Below, piece after piece: positions 9,310 to 17,183 of a stretch of 61,811 nucleotides of DNA (within the stretch, counting starts at the first letter, position 1; the number at the start of each line of letters is the position of its first letter). The stretch is from the NCBI GenBank assembly GCA_036163455.1, contig JAYZKL010000035.1, forward strand, positions 1 to 61,811. Direction: 5' to 3'. A model generated the notes under the pieces. That model saw nothing but the letters and a program-made list of their open reading frames with translations. It ran no database searches and was not told where the DNA came from. The translations under genes and the position numbers were made by a program. Source of the DNA: GCA-2701705 sp036163455 (GTDB lineage Bacteria > Pseudomonadota > Gammaproteobacteria > GCA-002705445 > GCA-002716945).

Positions 9310-9759
9310 TTAGCGTATCTTAGCCTTTATAAAATCTTTATGCTTAACATATAATAAATCAGCAATCTTCCTGATAGTATAATCTTCATATTTATCTATA
9401 ACTTGATCCGCAAAAGCAACTTCCCAAAGGTCTTCCATTAGTTTTTTTTTATCAGAATATGTGCAGCAATCATTTATTTTTGATGTCCATTCATAAAGCG
9501 AAATCATCTCTTCATTTTTTGTGTTAGCTATATCTAAAAGTAAATTTGTTTGTTCGTCTGATAAATCAAAATTTTTCTTGCTAATTGAGAGTATTTTTTG
9601 TTTTTCTGCTTCATCAAAGTTGTCATCTGATTTAGCTACTTCTAGAAGTAATATACAGGTTGATAAAACCAAATGATCATCAAAAGAATTCAGCGTTTCT
9701 TTTTTAACTTCTGTATTACTTGAAGAAATCTTCTCAAGTAAGCTTGATAAAAATTTCAT
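9310..9759 (-). CDS. TerB-like (tellurite-resistance/DjlA-type) domain protein
   Basis: All-helical cytoplasmic protein of 149 aa resembling TerB-family proteins. The core reads LLLEVAKSDDNFDEAEKQKIL and, after about 60 residues, DLWEVAFADQVIDKYEDYTIRKIADLL. These are the two acidic helical repeats seen in this family, which may bind a divalent metal. The family is common in proteobacteria and the name does not imply tellurite resistance; function is unknown. It lies 10 bases downstream of hspQ. Confidence 0.8.
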   Translation of the reverse strand: MKFLSSLLEKISSSNTEVKKETLNSFDDHLVLSTCILLLEVAKSDDNFDEAEKQKILSISKKNFDLSDEQTNLLLDIANTKNEEMISLYEWTSKINDCCTYSDKKKLMEDLWEVAFADQVIDKYEDYTIRKIADLLYVKHKDFIKAKIR

Positions 9760-9769
9760 AAGTAATTAT

Positions 9770-10105
9770 TTAGTTGAAAGTCTGTTTTAAGGAATAAATC
9801 CCACTGTTATCATATTCATCAAAGAATATTTCAACAAATGGATGATCTATAGGGTCTGTGCTTGCATCACGCAACAAATTACCTTCTGCAACATAAGTTT
9901 CATTGCCTTGCCCATGAACAAGAATATGATACCACGGTTTATTTTTGTCTGGCCTTGATTTAGCGACGCTCTGATACCATTCATCTGTACCTTGAAAATA
10001 AGGATCTGCATCTACTATCACCCCTCTATAGCCAAATTTTGAATGATATACTATCTGTCCTAATCTGAATCTAGCTTTTTGTCTAAAAGGGTTGTTCTCC
10101 ATCAT
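9770..10105 (-). CDS. hspQ: Heat shock protein HspQ (YccV family)
   Basis: Small protein of 111 aa. In E. coli HspQ is a Lon-protease specificity factor and was first described as binding hemimethylated DNA. The motifs FRLGQIVYHSKFGYRGVIVD, PWYHILVHGQGNETYVAEGN and VEIFFDEYDNSGIY fit the family. Two adjacent ATG codons (10105 and 10102) are both possible starts. It lies between the TPR/oxygenase gene and the TerB-like gene on the same strand. Confidence 0.93.
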   Translation of the reverse strand: MMENNPFRQKARFRLGQIVYHSKFGYRGVIVDADPYFQGTDEWYQSVAKSRPDKNKPWYHILVHGQGNETYVAEGNLLRDASTDPIDHPFVEIFFDEYDNSGIYSLKQTFN

Positions 10106-10164
10106 CTCATTATAGTATTTTGTTGGTGATTTTAAAAGAGCATTGGTTTATTTTCTAGAATTGT

Positions 10165-11415
10165 CTAACTATATAGCAAAGTTACGTTTAATCTTCTGTC
10201 AACAAAATTGTTCTTAAACCTATATTTATCTGTGGCATGAAATAGTTTCGAATTAAAAATTACGGCTCTATTTTCCTTATAAGGTATTTTTATTTGTTTG
10301 GCATTATTATCATTAAGCATTTTCTCAATATTAGTACTATTCTTAATATAATTATAATCTTCAAAATTCCAGTTTTCCTGTGGAAATTTATCCCAAATAA
10401 TCAATCCTCCAGCATCAGCATCAAGATTTGATACTTCTGGAGTTATCCAAAAATTTACATTTACCTTAGCATCATCAGCATGCACATTTATTCCATCTTG
10501 TTCACTATCATATTTGTAAATCCATGCTTCAGTAAGATGTAAATTATGAAAAGTTTGCGTAAAAGTATTCTTTAGATTATGAGCCAATTGTAAAATAAAT
10601 GTGTTAGATAACCCCTTTTCTAGAAAAGCCCCCATATAGCCATTAGCGTATGGATATTTAAAAATATTTGCTGATAAACAAAATTTATATAATTCATGTA
10701 ATGCTTCTTTGTTTAAAAAATTATCTACAACTACTATTTCAGGTGTTGCATTTTTATAATCTGATTCTATTTTTAAAATATCATTATCTGTATTTATAAA
10801 ATTTTCTTGGACAATTTTTGGCGGTTTATTATAAAGCTGTTTTAATAATTTTGATTTTATTTTGTCATTGAGTCCTTCTACTTTAAAATTACCTTTTTTA
10901 ATTTTTGCATATTCTTGTTCTAGAAAATTATAATAATCACTACTAAATTTTGTATTCCTTATCCCGTCTGGGTCGCCATCAATATATGTTAATTGCTCAA
11001 ATTCATGTTTTATTATTGATTCAATAGCTTTTTTATTATCTAATTTTTCAAGATCTTTTTTTAAAAAATTTTTTTCGGTATTTGTAATTGAGTTAGATTT
11101 TTTAAAATATTTATTAGCTTCTTCAATTTCTCCAATCCAGAGTAATGACAAAGCTAATTTAATACAAGTTTCAGGGCTATTTATATTTATTGAAAGAGAT
11201 TGTTTAAAACATTCAATAGATTTATATAATAAATTCTCATTATGCGAATCTTTGAATTTTAACTGATAAACTTCACCCAATAAATGATTTGCATAAAAGT
11301 TTTTCTTATCAATTTTTAGGATATTTTCATAAATTGTATTAGCTTGATCTAATAAGCCTTCATTATGCAGTTTAAGCGCAGAATTCAATAATACATTTAT
11401 ATTTTCAGCATTCAT
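10165..11415 (-). CDS. TPR-repeat protein with C-terminal 2OG-Fe(II) oxygenase domain
   Basis: A 416-aa protein. Residues 1-130 form TPR-like helices (LNSALKLHNEGLLDQANTIY, NHLLGEVYQ, CIKLALSLLWIGEIEEANKY). The C-terminal domain carries an HxD...H iron site: His312 and Asp314 in NVHADDAKVN and His393 in LFHATDKYRF, with Arg407/408 placed to hold 2-oxoglutarate. This matches putative 2OG-Fe(II) oxygenases whose substrates are unknown; a protein or peptide target is possible because of the TPR part. No signal peptide is seen. It begins 8 bases after tRNA-Phe on the same strand. Confidence 0.82.
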   Translation of the reverse strand: MNAENINVLLNSALKLHNEGLLDQANTIYENILKIDKKNFYANHLLGEVYQLKFKDSHNENLLYKSIECFKQSLSININSPETCIKLALSLLWIGEIEEANKYFKKSNSITNTEKNFLKKDLEKLDNKKAIESIIKHEFEQLTYIDGDPDGIRNTKFSSDYYNFLEQEYAKIKKGNFKVEGLNDKIKSKLLKQLYNKPPKIVQENFINTDNDILKIESDYKNATPEIVVVDNFLNKEALHELYKFCLSANIFKYPYANGYMGAFLEKGLSNTFILQLAHNLKNTFTQTFHNLHLTEAWIYKYDSEQDGINVHADDAKVNVNFWITPEVSNLDADAGGLIIWDKFPQENWNFEDYNYIKNSTNIEKMLNDNNAKQIKIPYKENRAVIFNSKLFHATDKYRFKNNFVDRRLNVTLLYS

Positions 11416-11422
11416 GATATTT

Positions 11423-11495
<73 letters not shown>

Positions 11496-11502
11496 TATTA
11501 AA

Positions 11503-11775
11503 TTATTTTTTTTCTGGTACAAAACCTTCTGGTGCTTTAGATCCATCCCCAAAAAGAAACTTTTCCATTTCTTCTTCTAAGAATTTTCTAGATTTGGGAT
11601 CAACAGGTGTTAATCTCATTTCATTTATTAACATGGTTTGGTGGTTAACCCACATTTCCCAAGCCTCAGCAGAAATTTCATTCATAATTCTCAGGCCAAT
11701 TTCTCCCGGATAAGGCTGATAGTCTAAAGCTTCAGCTTCTTTTTTTAATTTTGTGCAGGTTATAATCTTAGCCAT
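11503..11775 (-). CDS. yggX: Probable Fe(2+)-trafficking protein YggX
   Basis: A 90-aa cytoplasmic protein implicated in iron handling and protection of Fe-S proteins from oxidation. The N-terminus has the conserved cysteine (ITCTKLKKEAEALDYQPYPG), followed by AWEMWVNHQTMLINEMRL and the C-terminal FLFGDG segment typical of the family. It lies 2 bases downstream of mutY, whose product carries a 4Fe-4S cluster, an old and widespread gene pairing. Confidence 0.96.
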   Translation of the reverse strand: MAKIITCTKLKKEAEALDYQPYPGEIGLRIMNEISAEAWEMWVNHQTMLINEMRLTPVDPKSRKFLEEEMEKFLFGDGSKAPEGFVPEKK

Positions 11776-11777
11776 AA

Positions 11778-12839
11778 TTAATTTTTAAATAAACTTAAAA
11801 TTTTTTCTTGAAACTTTGGTATACCATGTTCAATATCAGATAGATTATACCAATTATCATCACTAAGGATAAGCTTTTTATTAGATTTAACTTCGAACAA
11901 TTTAACTCTAAATGTAAAATCGATATGAGATAATTTATGTTTAAAAATTCCTGATTCTATTTCTGGATTATCTTTGAGGTTTTTTTGTTTCAACCATAGC
12001 GTCATTTTTTTTTCATTTATAAATAAAGGTGATGAATATAAGCCTTTCCAAAGCCCATCTAATGAAATTTTTTTCATGTAAAGTTTATTTTTATTAATAA
12101 TTAATGCAGTCCAAATATCCTGCTTTTTTATAGATAAATTTTTTTTATTTTTTGGTGATTGAAAGAAATTATTTTTAAAAGATTTGCAGCCTTTTTGTAT
12201 AGGGCATTCATCACAAATTGGATTAGTTTTTTTGCATACGAGAGAACCAATATCCATCAAAGCTTGATTGAAATCAGATGTCCTCTTAGCAGGTATGATT
12301 TGTTCAGAAATCTTCCATAATTGATTTTCAATTTTTTTATTAAAATTATTTAAATTGATACCATATACCCTAGATAATAATCTTTTTATATTCCCATCCA
12401 GAATAGGTAAATTTTCAATTTCCGCAAATGTTAAAATAGCTGACGCAGTGGTTCTGCCAATTCCTGGCAATTTTATTATATCATCATAATTTTTTGGAAA
12501 AGTTCCATTAAATTGTGTAACAATAATCTGAACAGTTTTATAAATATTCTCTGCTCTTCGGTAATAGCCCAGCCCACTCCATAATTTTAATATTGCATCA
12601 AGATTAGCTTTAGAAAGTTTCTTGAAATTTGGGTATTTCTTTATAAATGAAATAAAATATGGAATTACAGTAGATACTTGTGTTTGTTGGAGCATTATTT
12701 CGGATATCCATATTTTATATATATCAGTGCTCTTCCAAGGTAGATTTTTTCTTCCATTCTGATCATACCAGTCCAATATTTTTTTACTTGTACTTATTGT
12801 TCCACTAGAACGGTAATTTAATCTTCTCTTTGATATCAT
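11778..12839 (-). CDS. mutY: A/G-specific adenine DNA glycosylase MutY
   Basis: Removes adenine mispaired with 8-oxoguanine. Seen in the 353-aa product: catalytic Glu47 in WISEIMLQQTQV, helix-hairpin-helix LPGIGRTTASAI, catalytic Asp148 in ILDGNIKRLL, and a complete 4Fe-4S cluster (Cys202, Cys209, Cys212, Cys218, spacing C-x6-C-x2-C-x5-C). The C-terminal NUDIX-like domain has DGLWKGLYSSP. I use ATG 12839; a TTG at 12854 would add five residues. The gene overlaps the end of the AsmA-like gene by 35 bases. Confidence 0.95.
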   Translation of the reverse strand: MISKRRLNYRSSGTISTSKKILDWYDQNGRKNLPWKSTDIYKIWISEIMLQQTQVSTVIPYFISFIKKYPNFKKLSKANLDAILKLWSGLGYYRRAENIYKTVQIIVTQFNGTFPKNYDDIIKLPGIGRTTASAILTFAEIENLPILDGNIKRLLSRVYGINLNNFNKKIENQLWKISEQIIPAKRTSDFNQALMDIGSLVCKKTNPICDECPIQKGCKSFKNNFFQSPKNKKNLSIKKQDIWTALIINKNKLYMKKISLDGLWKGLYSSPLFINEKKMTLWLKQKNLKDNPEIESGIFKHKLSHIDFTFRVKLFEVKSNKKLILSDDNWYNLSDIEHGIPKFQEKILSLFKN

Positions 12840-13608
12840 CTTGTATCTTTTCAATTAATTTATCTTTAAGAGGGTTAATAATTTCTTCAACAATTATATC
12901 TTCCAAATCTATAGAGACTTTTAAGTTATCCATTTTACCTTGGATTCTTATTGGTAATATTTTTCCTTGCAATTCTAGAGGATAATTTTCTTTATATTTT
13001 ACTTGGCGTATACTTTGCAGATCTCTCAAAGTCCCTTTTAGGTTAAATAAAACTTCCTTGGTTGAAAGATTAATTGTACCCTTGCCTCTCGCCTGTAATA
13101 ACTCTGATTCAATCTTTATATCATTTATTTGCATATTTTGTTCTTCAATTTTTGCTGTTGAGTATAGTTGATAAATTTTTGTAGCATTATTTTTACTCAA
13201 TGAGGAGAAATTTTTGAACTTTATTAATGAATAGGTTTTCATAAGAATTTCATCAACATTTACTCCATAATAAATAAGATTATTAGCTACAACTTCTTCT
13301 GCATCAATTACTTGATTCATAAGATTTTCTTTAGAAATTGCAATGACTGCTTCATCTATATCAATAATCTTTTTATTAGGCATTGCTATATCATCTATAA
13401 TTTTTATCCCTTTCATGGAAACACTAGGGCTTGGATCATAGCTCCAGGTTGTGCTGTCATATGTAAATTTATATTGTATTTTTGAAGAAATATACTCTCC
13501 TATCTCATCTTTAAAGTTATCTGGATTGAAAAAAAAGAAAGTATATATAAATACTGATAGCAAAATTAAGATAATGAAGGATATTGAATATTGAATAGTT
13601 TTTTTCAT
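12805..13608 (-). CDS. Short AsmA-like protein
   Basis: A 267-aa protein with an N-terminal membrane anchor (about residues 7-27) and a mostly beta-strand periplasmic part resembling the AsmA N-terminal module: NPDNFKDEIGEYISSK, PSVSMKGIKIIDD, NLKGTLRDLQSI and a final LEDIIVEEIINPLKDKL. AsmA proteins are usually 600-700 aa and act in outer-membrane lipid homeostasis, so this is a miniature version. AsmA-mutY-yggX order is also known in Pseudomonas, supporting orthology. It overlaps moaC by 4 bases and mutY by 35. Confidence 0.75.
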   Translation of the reverse strand: MKKTIQYSISFIILILLSVFIYTFFFFNPDNFKDEIGEYISSKIQYKFTYDSTTWSYDPSPSVSMKGIKIIDDIAMPNKKIIDIDEAVIAISKENLMNQVIDAEEVVANNLIYYGVNVDEILMKTYSLIKFKNFSSLSKNNATKIYQLYSTAKIEEQNMQINDIKIESELLQARGKGTINLSTKEVLFNLKGTLRDLQSIRQVKYKENYPLELQGKILPIRIQGKMDNLKVSIDLEDIIVEEIINPLKDKLIEKIQDDIKEKIKLPF

Positions 13609-14084
13609 TTTTTATATTTGTAGTCTCCAGATTTTCCACCCGTTTTTTGTATAAGTTTTATGTCAGAAATTAACATTGCTTTATCTAAGTATTTGCACAT
13701 ATCATAGATAGTTAATAAGCTTATTTGTGTTGCCATTAAACTTTCTATTTCTACTCCAGTTTTTCCAACTGAAGTAACTTCACTGACACATTCAATTTGG
13801 TTTGTTTTATTAATAATTTCAAAATTTATCTTTACATTTGATATATCTATTGGATGTGCAAGAGGGATTAATTCTGAAGTTTTTTTTGCTGCTTGTATTC
13901 CAGCTATTTTAGCAACAGAGAATACATCTCCTTTTTTGTTTGTATTTTCTTTTATAGAAGTAATAGTCTCCTTTGATGTATTAATAAACCCAGATGAGAT
14001 CGCCTTTCTTTTAGTTACTTTTTTGTCAGCAATATCTACCATTTGTACATTGCCTTTATTATCAATATGATTATTTTTTTTCAT
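13605..14084 (-). CDS. moaC: Cyclic pyranopterin monophosphate synthase MoaC
   Basis: Molybdenum cofactor synthesis: converts the MoaA product (3',8-cyclo-GTP) to cyclic pyranopterin monophosphate. At 159 aa it is normal. The motifs VQMVDIADKKVTKR, KTSELIPLAHPI, SVGKTGVEIESLMA and LLTIYDMCKYLDK are intact, and the C-terminus KTGGKSGDYK is typical. No moaA, moaB, moaD or moaE lies in the window, so partners must be elsewhere. It heads the minus-strand run that continues into the AsmA-like gene with a 4-base overlap. Confidence 0.95.
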   Translation of the reverse strand: MKKNNHIDNKGNVQMVDIADKKVTKRKAISSGFINTSKETITSIKENTNKKGDVFSVAKIAGIQAAKKTSELIPLAHPIDISNVKINFEIINKTNQIECVSEVTSVGKTGVEIESLMATQISLLTIYDMCKYLDKAMLISDIKLIQKTGGKSGDYKYKK

Positions 14085-14146
14085 TTTTTTATATTATTAA
14101 TGCTCTATTAATTTTACAATATTACTCTGTAATTTATTAGATATAT

Positions 14147-14737
14147 ATGAAGATTATCCTTGCCTCTAAAAACAACGATAAAATCGATGAAATCAAAAAG
14201 ATTCTTGCTAAAACAAATATAGATTTGGTTACATCTAACGATATAACATTTCCAGATGTAGAAGAAACAGGTAGTACTTTTGTTGAAAATGCATTATTAA
14301 AGGCTAAAAGTGCATCTGAAGCTACTGGGCTAGGGTCTATTGCCGATGATTCAGGAATAGAGGTTAATTATCTTAATGGTAAACCAGGTATAAAATCGGC
14401 GCGATTTGCAGGTGAAAATGCTACAAATGAAGAGAACAATATAAAACTATTAAATGAGCTCTCTAATGTTCCATTTGAAGATCGTAGGGCATCATATAGG
14501 TGTGTGATTGTCTATATGAGGTTCCCTGGAGACCCATATCCATTTATATCATTTGGTTCCTGGGATGGATATATTGGATTACATCCAAAAGGCAAAAATG
14601 GTTTTGGTTATGACCCTATCTTCTATCTACCTGAATATAAAAAAACATCTGCAGAAATTAGTCCTTCTGAAAAAAATAAAATTAGTCATCGTGCTCAAGC
14701 CCTTTCAAAACTAGAAGATTTTTTTAGAAAAACTTAA
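14147..14737 (+). CDS. rdgB: XTP/dITP diphosphatase RdgB (Ham1)
   Basis: House-cleaning pyrophosphatase that hydrolyses ITP, dITP and XTP. At 196 aa it is normal. Key motifs are IILASKNNDKIDEIKKIL, ADDSGIEVNYLNGKPGI, SARFAG, GYDPIFYLPEY and the C-terminal KNKISHRAQAL. In Pseudomonas rdgB follows metW closely; here the minus-strand block 9310-14084 separates them. It is divergent from moaC with a 62-base gap that must hold both promoters. Confidence 0.95.
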   Translation: MKIILASKNNDKIDEIKKILAKTNIDLVTSNDITFPDVEETGSTFVENALLKAKSASEATGLGSIADDSGIEVNYLNGKPGIKSARFAGENATNEENNIKLLNELSNVPFEDRRASYRCVIVYMRFPGDPYPFISFGSWDGYIGLHPKGKNGFGYDPIFYLPEYKKTSAEISPSEKNKISHRAQALSKLEDFFRKT

Positions 14738-14782
14738 AAAAATAAATGCAAAATCTCACAGGACTTCTAATATAATAAAATT

Positions 14783-16279
14783 ATGTTTTATAAAAAATTT
14801 CAACTTCTATTTATTTTTGTTTTAGTTTCCTTCTTTTTATCAGGATGCGCAAAAAACCCTGTATCAGGAATGCCTGATTTTGTAACAATAACGGAACAAC
14901 AAGAAATCAGTATGGGCGCATCATATCATTCTAAAATTCTAGAAGAGAATAAAGTTATCAAAAATATAGAACTTAATAATTATTTTACAGAGTTAGGTGA
15001 GACTATTGCTAAAAATAGCCATAGACCTCAACTTAATTGGAAATTTACATTGATCGATAACCCGCAGTTTAATGCTTTTGCAACACCTGGGGGGTATGTC
15101 TACTTTTATAGGGGTATTCTACCGTATTTTAATTCAGAAGAAGAATTTGTTGGTGTTATAGGTCATGAAATAGGTCATATAACTGCTAGGCATGCAGTAA
15201 GAGGAATGAGTACGGCTCAAGTAACAAATATCTTAATTGGTTTAGTTGCATCTAGAGTTCCCGGTAGTCAGTTAACTAACAATGCATTTAATCTTTTAAA
15301 TATGGCGATTAATAGAGGGTATAGTAGAAAATATGAACTTGAAGCTGACCAACTAGGAAAAGAGTATTTATTAGCATCTGGTTATAACCCTAATGCTATG
15401 CAATCTTTTTTACAAGTTATGAAAGCTAGAGATGATTTAGAACATAAAATAGCAGAATCTGAAGGGAGAGAACCAATGGTCGGTTATCATGGGATTTTTT
15501 CAACTCATCCAGATACTGAAAAAAGAATAGAAAAAGTTATAGCTAAAAATAACTTTCAAACTAATAAAAAAAGTAAGAATAAAGAAAAATTTTTAAAAAT
15601 GATTGATGGTCTACTTTATGGTTCAAGTCCTGAAGAAGGATATGTAAAAAATAACGTATTCTACCATTCTGATTTGGCTATTAAATTTAGTTTTGATGAT
15701 TCATGGTTGCTTCAAAATAATCCAAAAAATATTATTTTAACAAAAGAAGATAATAAGCTAGTTATAAGTTTAGATGAACTTTTAAAAGATGACTTAGAAA
15801 ATGGATTAACGCCAAAAAAATTTCTAGAAGATGGTATCAATAAAACCTCTTTTTTAGAAAGGCATGAATTACTTGAAAATCAAGAATTTAATTATAATGG
15901 ACTAACAGGTCATACTATGTTCTATAAATCATCTAGTACTTTTACCGAAAAATATAAAAGGTTTACTGCAATATTTGATATTAAAGAGAAAGGGTTTAAA
16001 CCTAAGGTATGGATATTTGTTTCAGAAAGCCCTAAAGCTTCTGATGATTCTTCAGCCAAATCAATTGTAAAAACCTTCTCAAAAATGTCTGCTGAGGAGG
16101 TGAAAAATTCAAAGGGGCTTCGAATAAAAGTAATTAGGTTCAGATCTGGTATGAGCTATGAAACCCTAGCAAAACAATCACCACTTGGTAAATTTGCATC
16201 TGATAAACTCAGATTGCTCAATGGTCATTATCCTGACAAAAATCCAAAAGTTGGGGACCTCATAAAGATTGTACAATAA
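14783..16279 (+). CDS. M48-family zinc metalloprotease, lipoprotein, with LysM-like tail
   Basis: Putative periplasmic lipoprotein protease of 498 aa in the BepA/LoiP-like M48 group. The signal peptide ends in lipobox LSGC with Cys22 as lipidation site. Zinc motif HEIGH is at 128-132, preceded by FNAFATPGGYVYFYRG; the third ligand is probably the Glu in RKYELEADQLG. The last 50 residues (IRFRSGMSYETLAKQ to KVGDLIKIV) look like a LysM-type unit found on many gammaproteobacterial M48 proteins. A role in outer-membrane protein quality control is inferred from the family. Confidence 0.87.
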   Translation: MFYKKFQLLFIFVLVSFFLSGCAKNPVSGMPDFVTITEQQEISMGASYHSKILEENKVIKNIELNNYFTELGETIAKNSHRPQLNWKFTLIDNPQFNAFATPGGYVYFYRGILPYFNSEEEFVGVIGHEIGHITARHAVRGMSTAQVTNILIGLVASRVPGSQLTNNAFNLLNMAINRGYSRKYELEADQLGKEYLLASGYNPNAMQSFLQVMKARDDLEHKIAESEGREPMVGYHGIFSTHPDTEKRIEKVIAKNNFQTNKKSKNKEKFLKMIDGLLYGSSPEEGYVKNNVFYHSDLAIKFSFDDSWLLQNNPKNIILTKEDNKLVISLDELLKDDLENGLTPKKFLEDGINKTSFLERHELLENQEFNYNGLTGHTMFYKSSSTFTEKYKRFTAIFDIKEKGFKPKVWIFVSESPKASDDSSAKSIVKTFSKMSAEEVKNSKGLRIKVIRFRSGMSYETLAKQSPLGKFASDKLRLLNGHYPDKNPKVGDLIKIVQ

Positions 16280-17183
16280 AAATAATAAAAATAGAGCTTA
16301 TATTATGGATACAACTGGCTTTGTTCTTAAATATTGGTTTGCAATGCCACAAATTCAAACTAAAAATTATGAATCAATTTCAGCTTTCCTTGGTTTCTGC
16401 ACATTTTTCCTCAACTTACTTAAAAGATTAAATCCAAAATTAATTGTTTGTACATTTGATGAAAGCCTAGGAACATGCTTCAGAAATAAAATCTTTCCAG
16501 ACTACAAAAAAAATCGTGAGAAAGCTCCTCAGGAACTTAAAATTCAATTTAAATTATGTAGAGAGTTTCTAAATTTAATTGGTATTAATAATATGGCAAG
16601 CGAGAAATATGAAGCTGATGATATAATAAATACATTGTCTATAAATAATAGAAAGTATGGGATATCTAATACAATTCTTACAAATGATAAAGATTTATTT
16701 CAGACAATATATGATGATGATTTTTGGTGGGATTTAAATAATAAAAAATATAATCATAAAGATTTAAAGAAAAAACTTAGTTTCTCTCCACAAAACCTCA
16801 CTGATTTTTTAGGTTTAATGGGAGATTCAGTTGACAATATACCCGGTGCTCCAGGAATTGGCGAAAAGACCGCTGCTGTTTTGATTAATAAATATAAAAA
16901 TATTGATAATATATTTGATAATATTAATTTAATTTCATCAGATTTAGGGAAAAAATTTCATAGATATGTAAATATAATAATTGAAAATAAAGAAATAATT
17001 TATTTATCAAAAAAACTCGCCACATTGGAATATATTGATACTATAAAAAGTGATAATAAATTGTTTGAAAGACACGAGGTTAATCTTGAAGAAGTTGATA
17101 GTTTTTTGACAAAAACAGGAATGAGATTAGGACAGAAAGATTCTTGGATTAATCAAATTAAAAGCTTGTGTGAGGTTATATGA
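16269..17183 (+). CDS. Stand-alone 5'-3' exonuclease (flap endonuclease-like)
   Basis: A 304-aa protein equal to the 5' nuclease domain of DNA polymerase I, without polymerase. Metal-binding acids are seen in AYIMDTTGF, CTFDES, YEADDIINTL, LTNDKDLFQ and GLMGDSVDNIPGAPGIG; the last includes the DNA-binding helix-hairpin-helix. The acid set looks complete. Start: TTG 16269 overlaps the protease gene by 11 bases, and later ATG 16305 would cut off the first strand, so TTG is likely despite being a rare start. A second copy of this domain exists in PolA at 30659-33343. Confidence 0.85.
   Translation: MYNKNNKNRAYIMDTTGFVLKYWFAMPQIQTKNYESISAFLGFCTFFLNLLKRLNPKLIVCTFDESLGTCFRNKIFPDYKKNREKAPQELKIQFKLCREFLNLIGINNMASEKYEADDIINTLSINNRKYGISNTILTNDKDLFQTIYDDDFWWDLNNKKYNHKDLKKKLSFSPQNLTDFLGLMGDSVDNIPGAPGIGEKTAAVLINKYKNIDNIFDNINLISSDLGKKFHRYVNIIIENKEIIYLSKKLATLEYIDTIKSDNKLFERHEVNLEEVDSFLTKTGMRLGQKDSWINQIKSLCEVI

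Noticed and set aside
9310..9759. Tellurite-resistance operon
   Set aside because: Only a TerB-like domain is present; terC, terD and terZ relatives are absent, so the resistance label is not justified.
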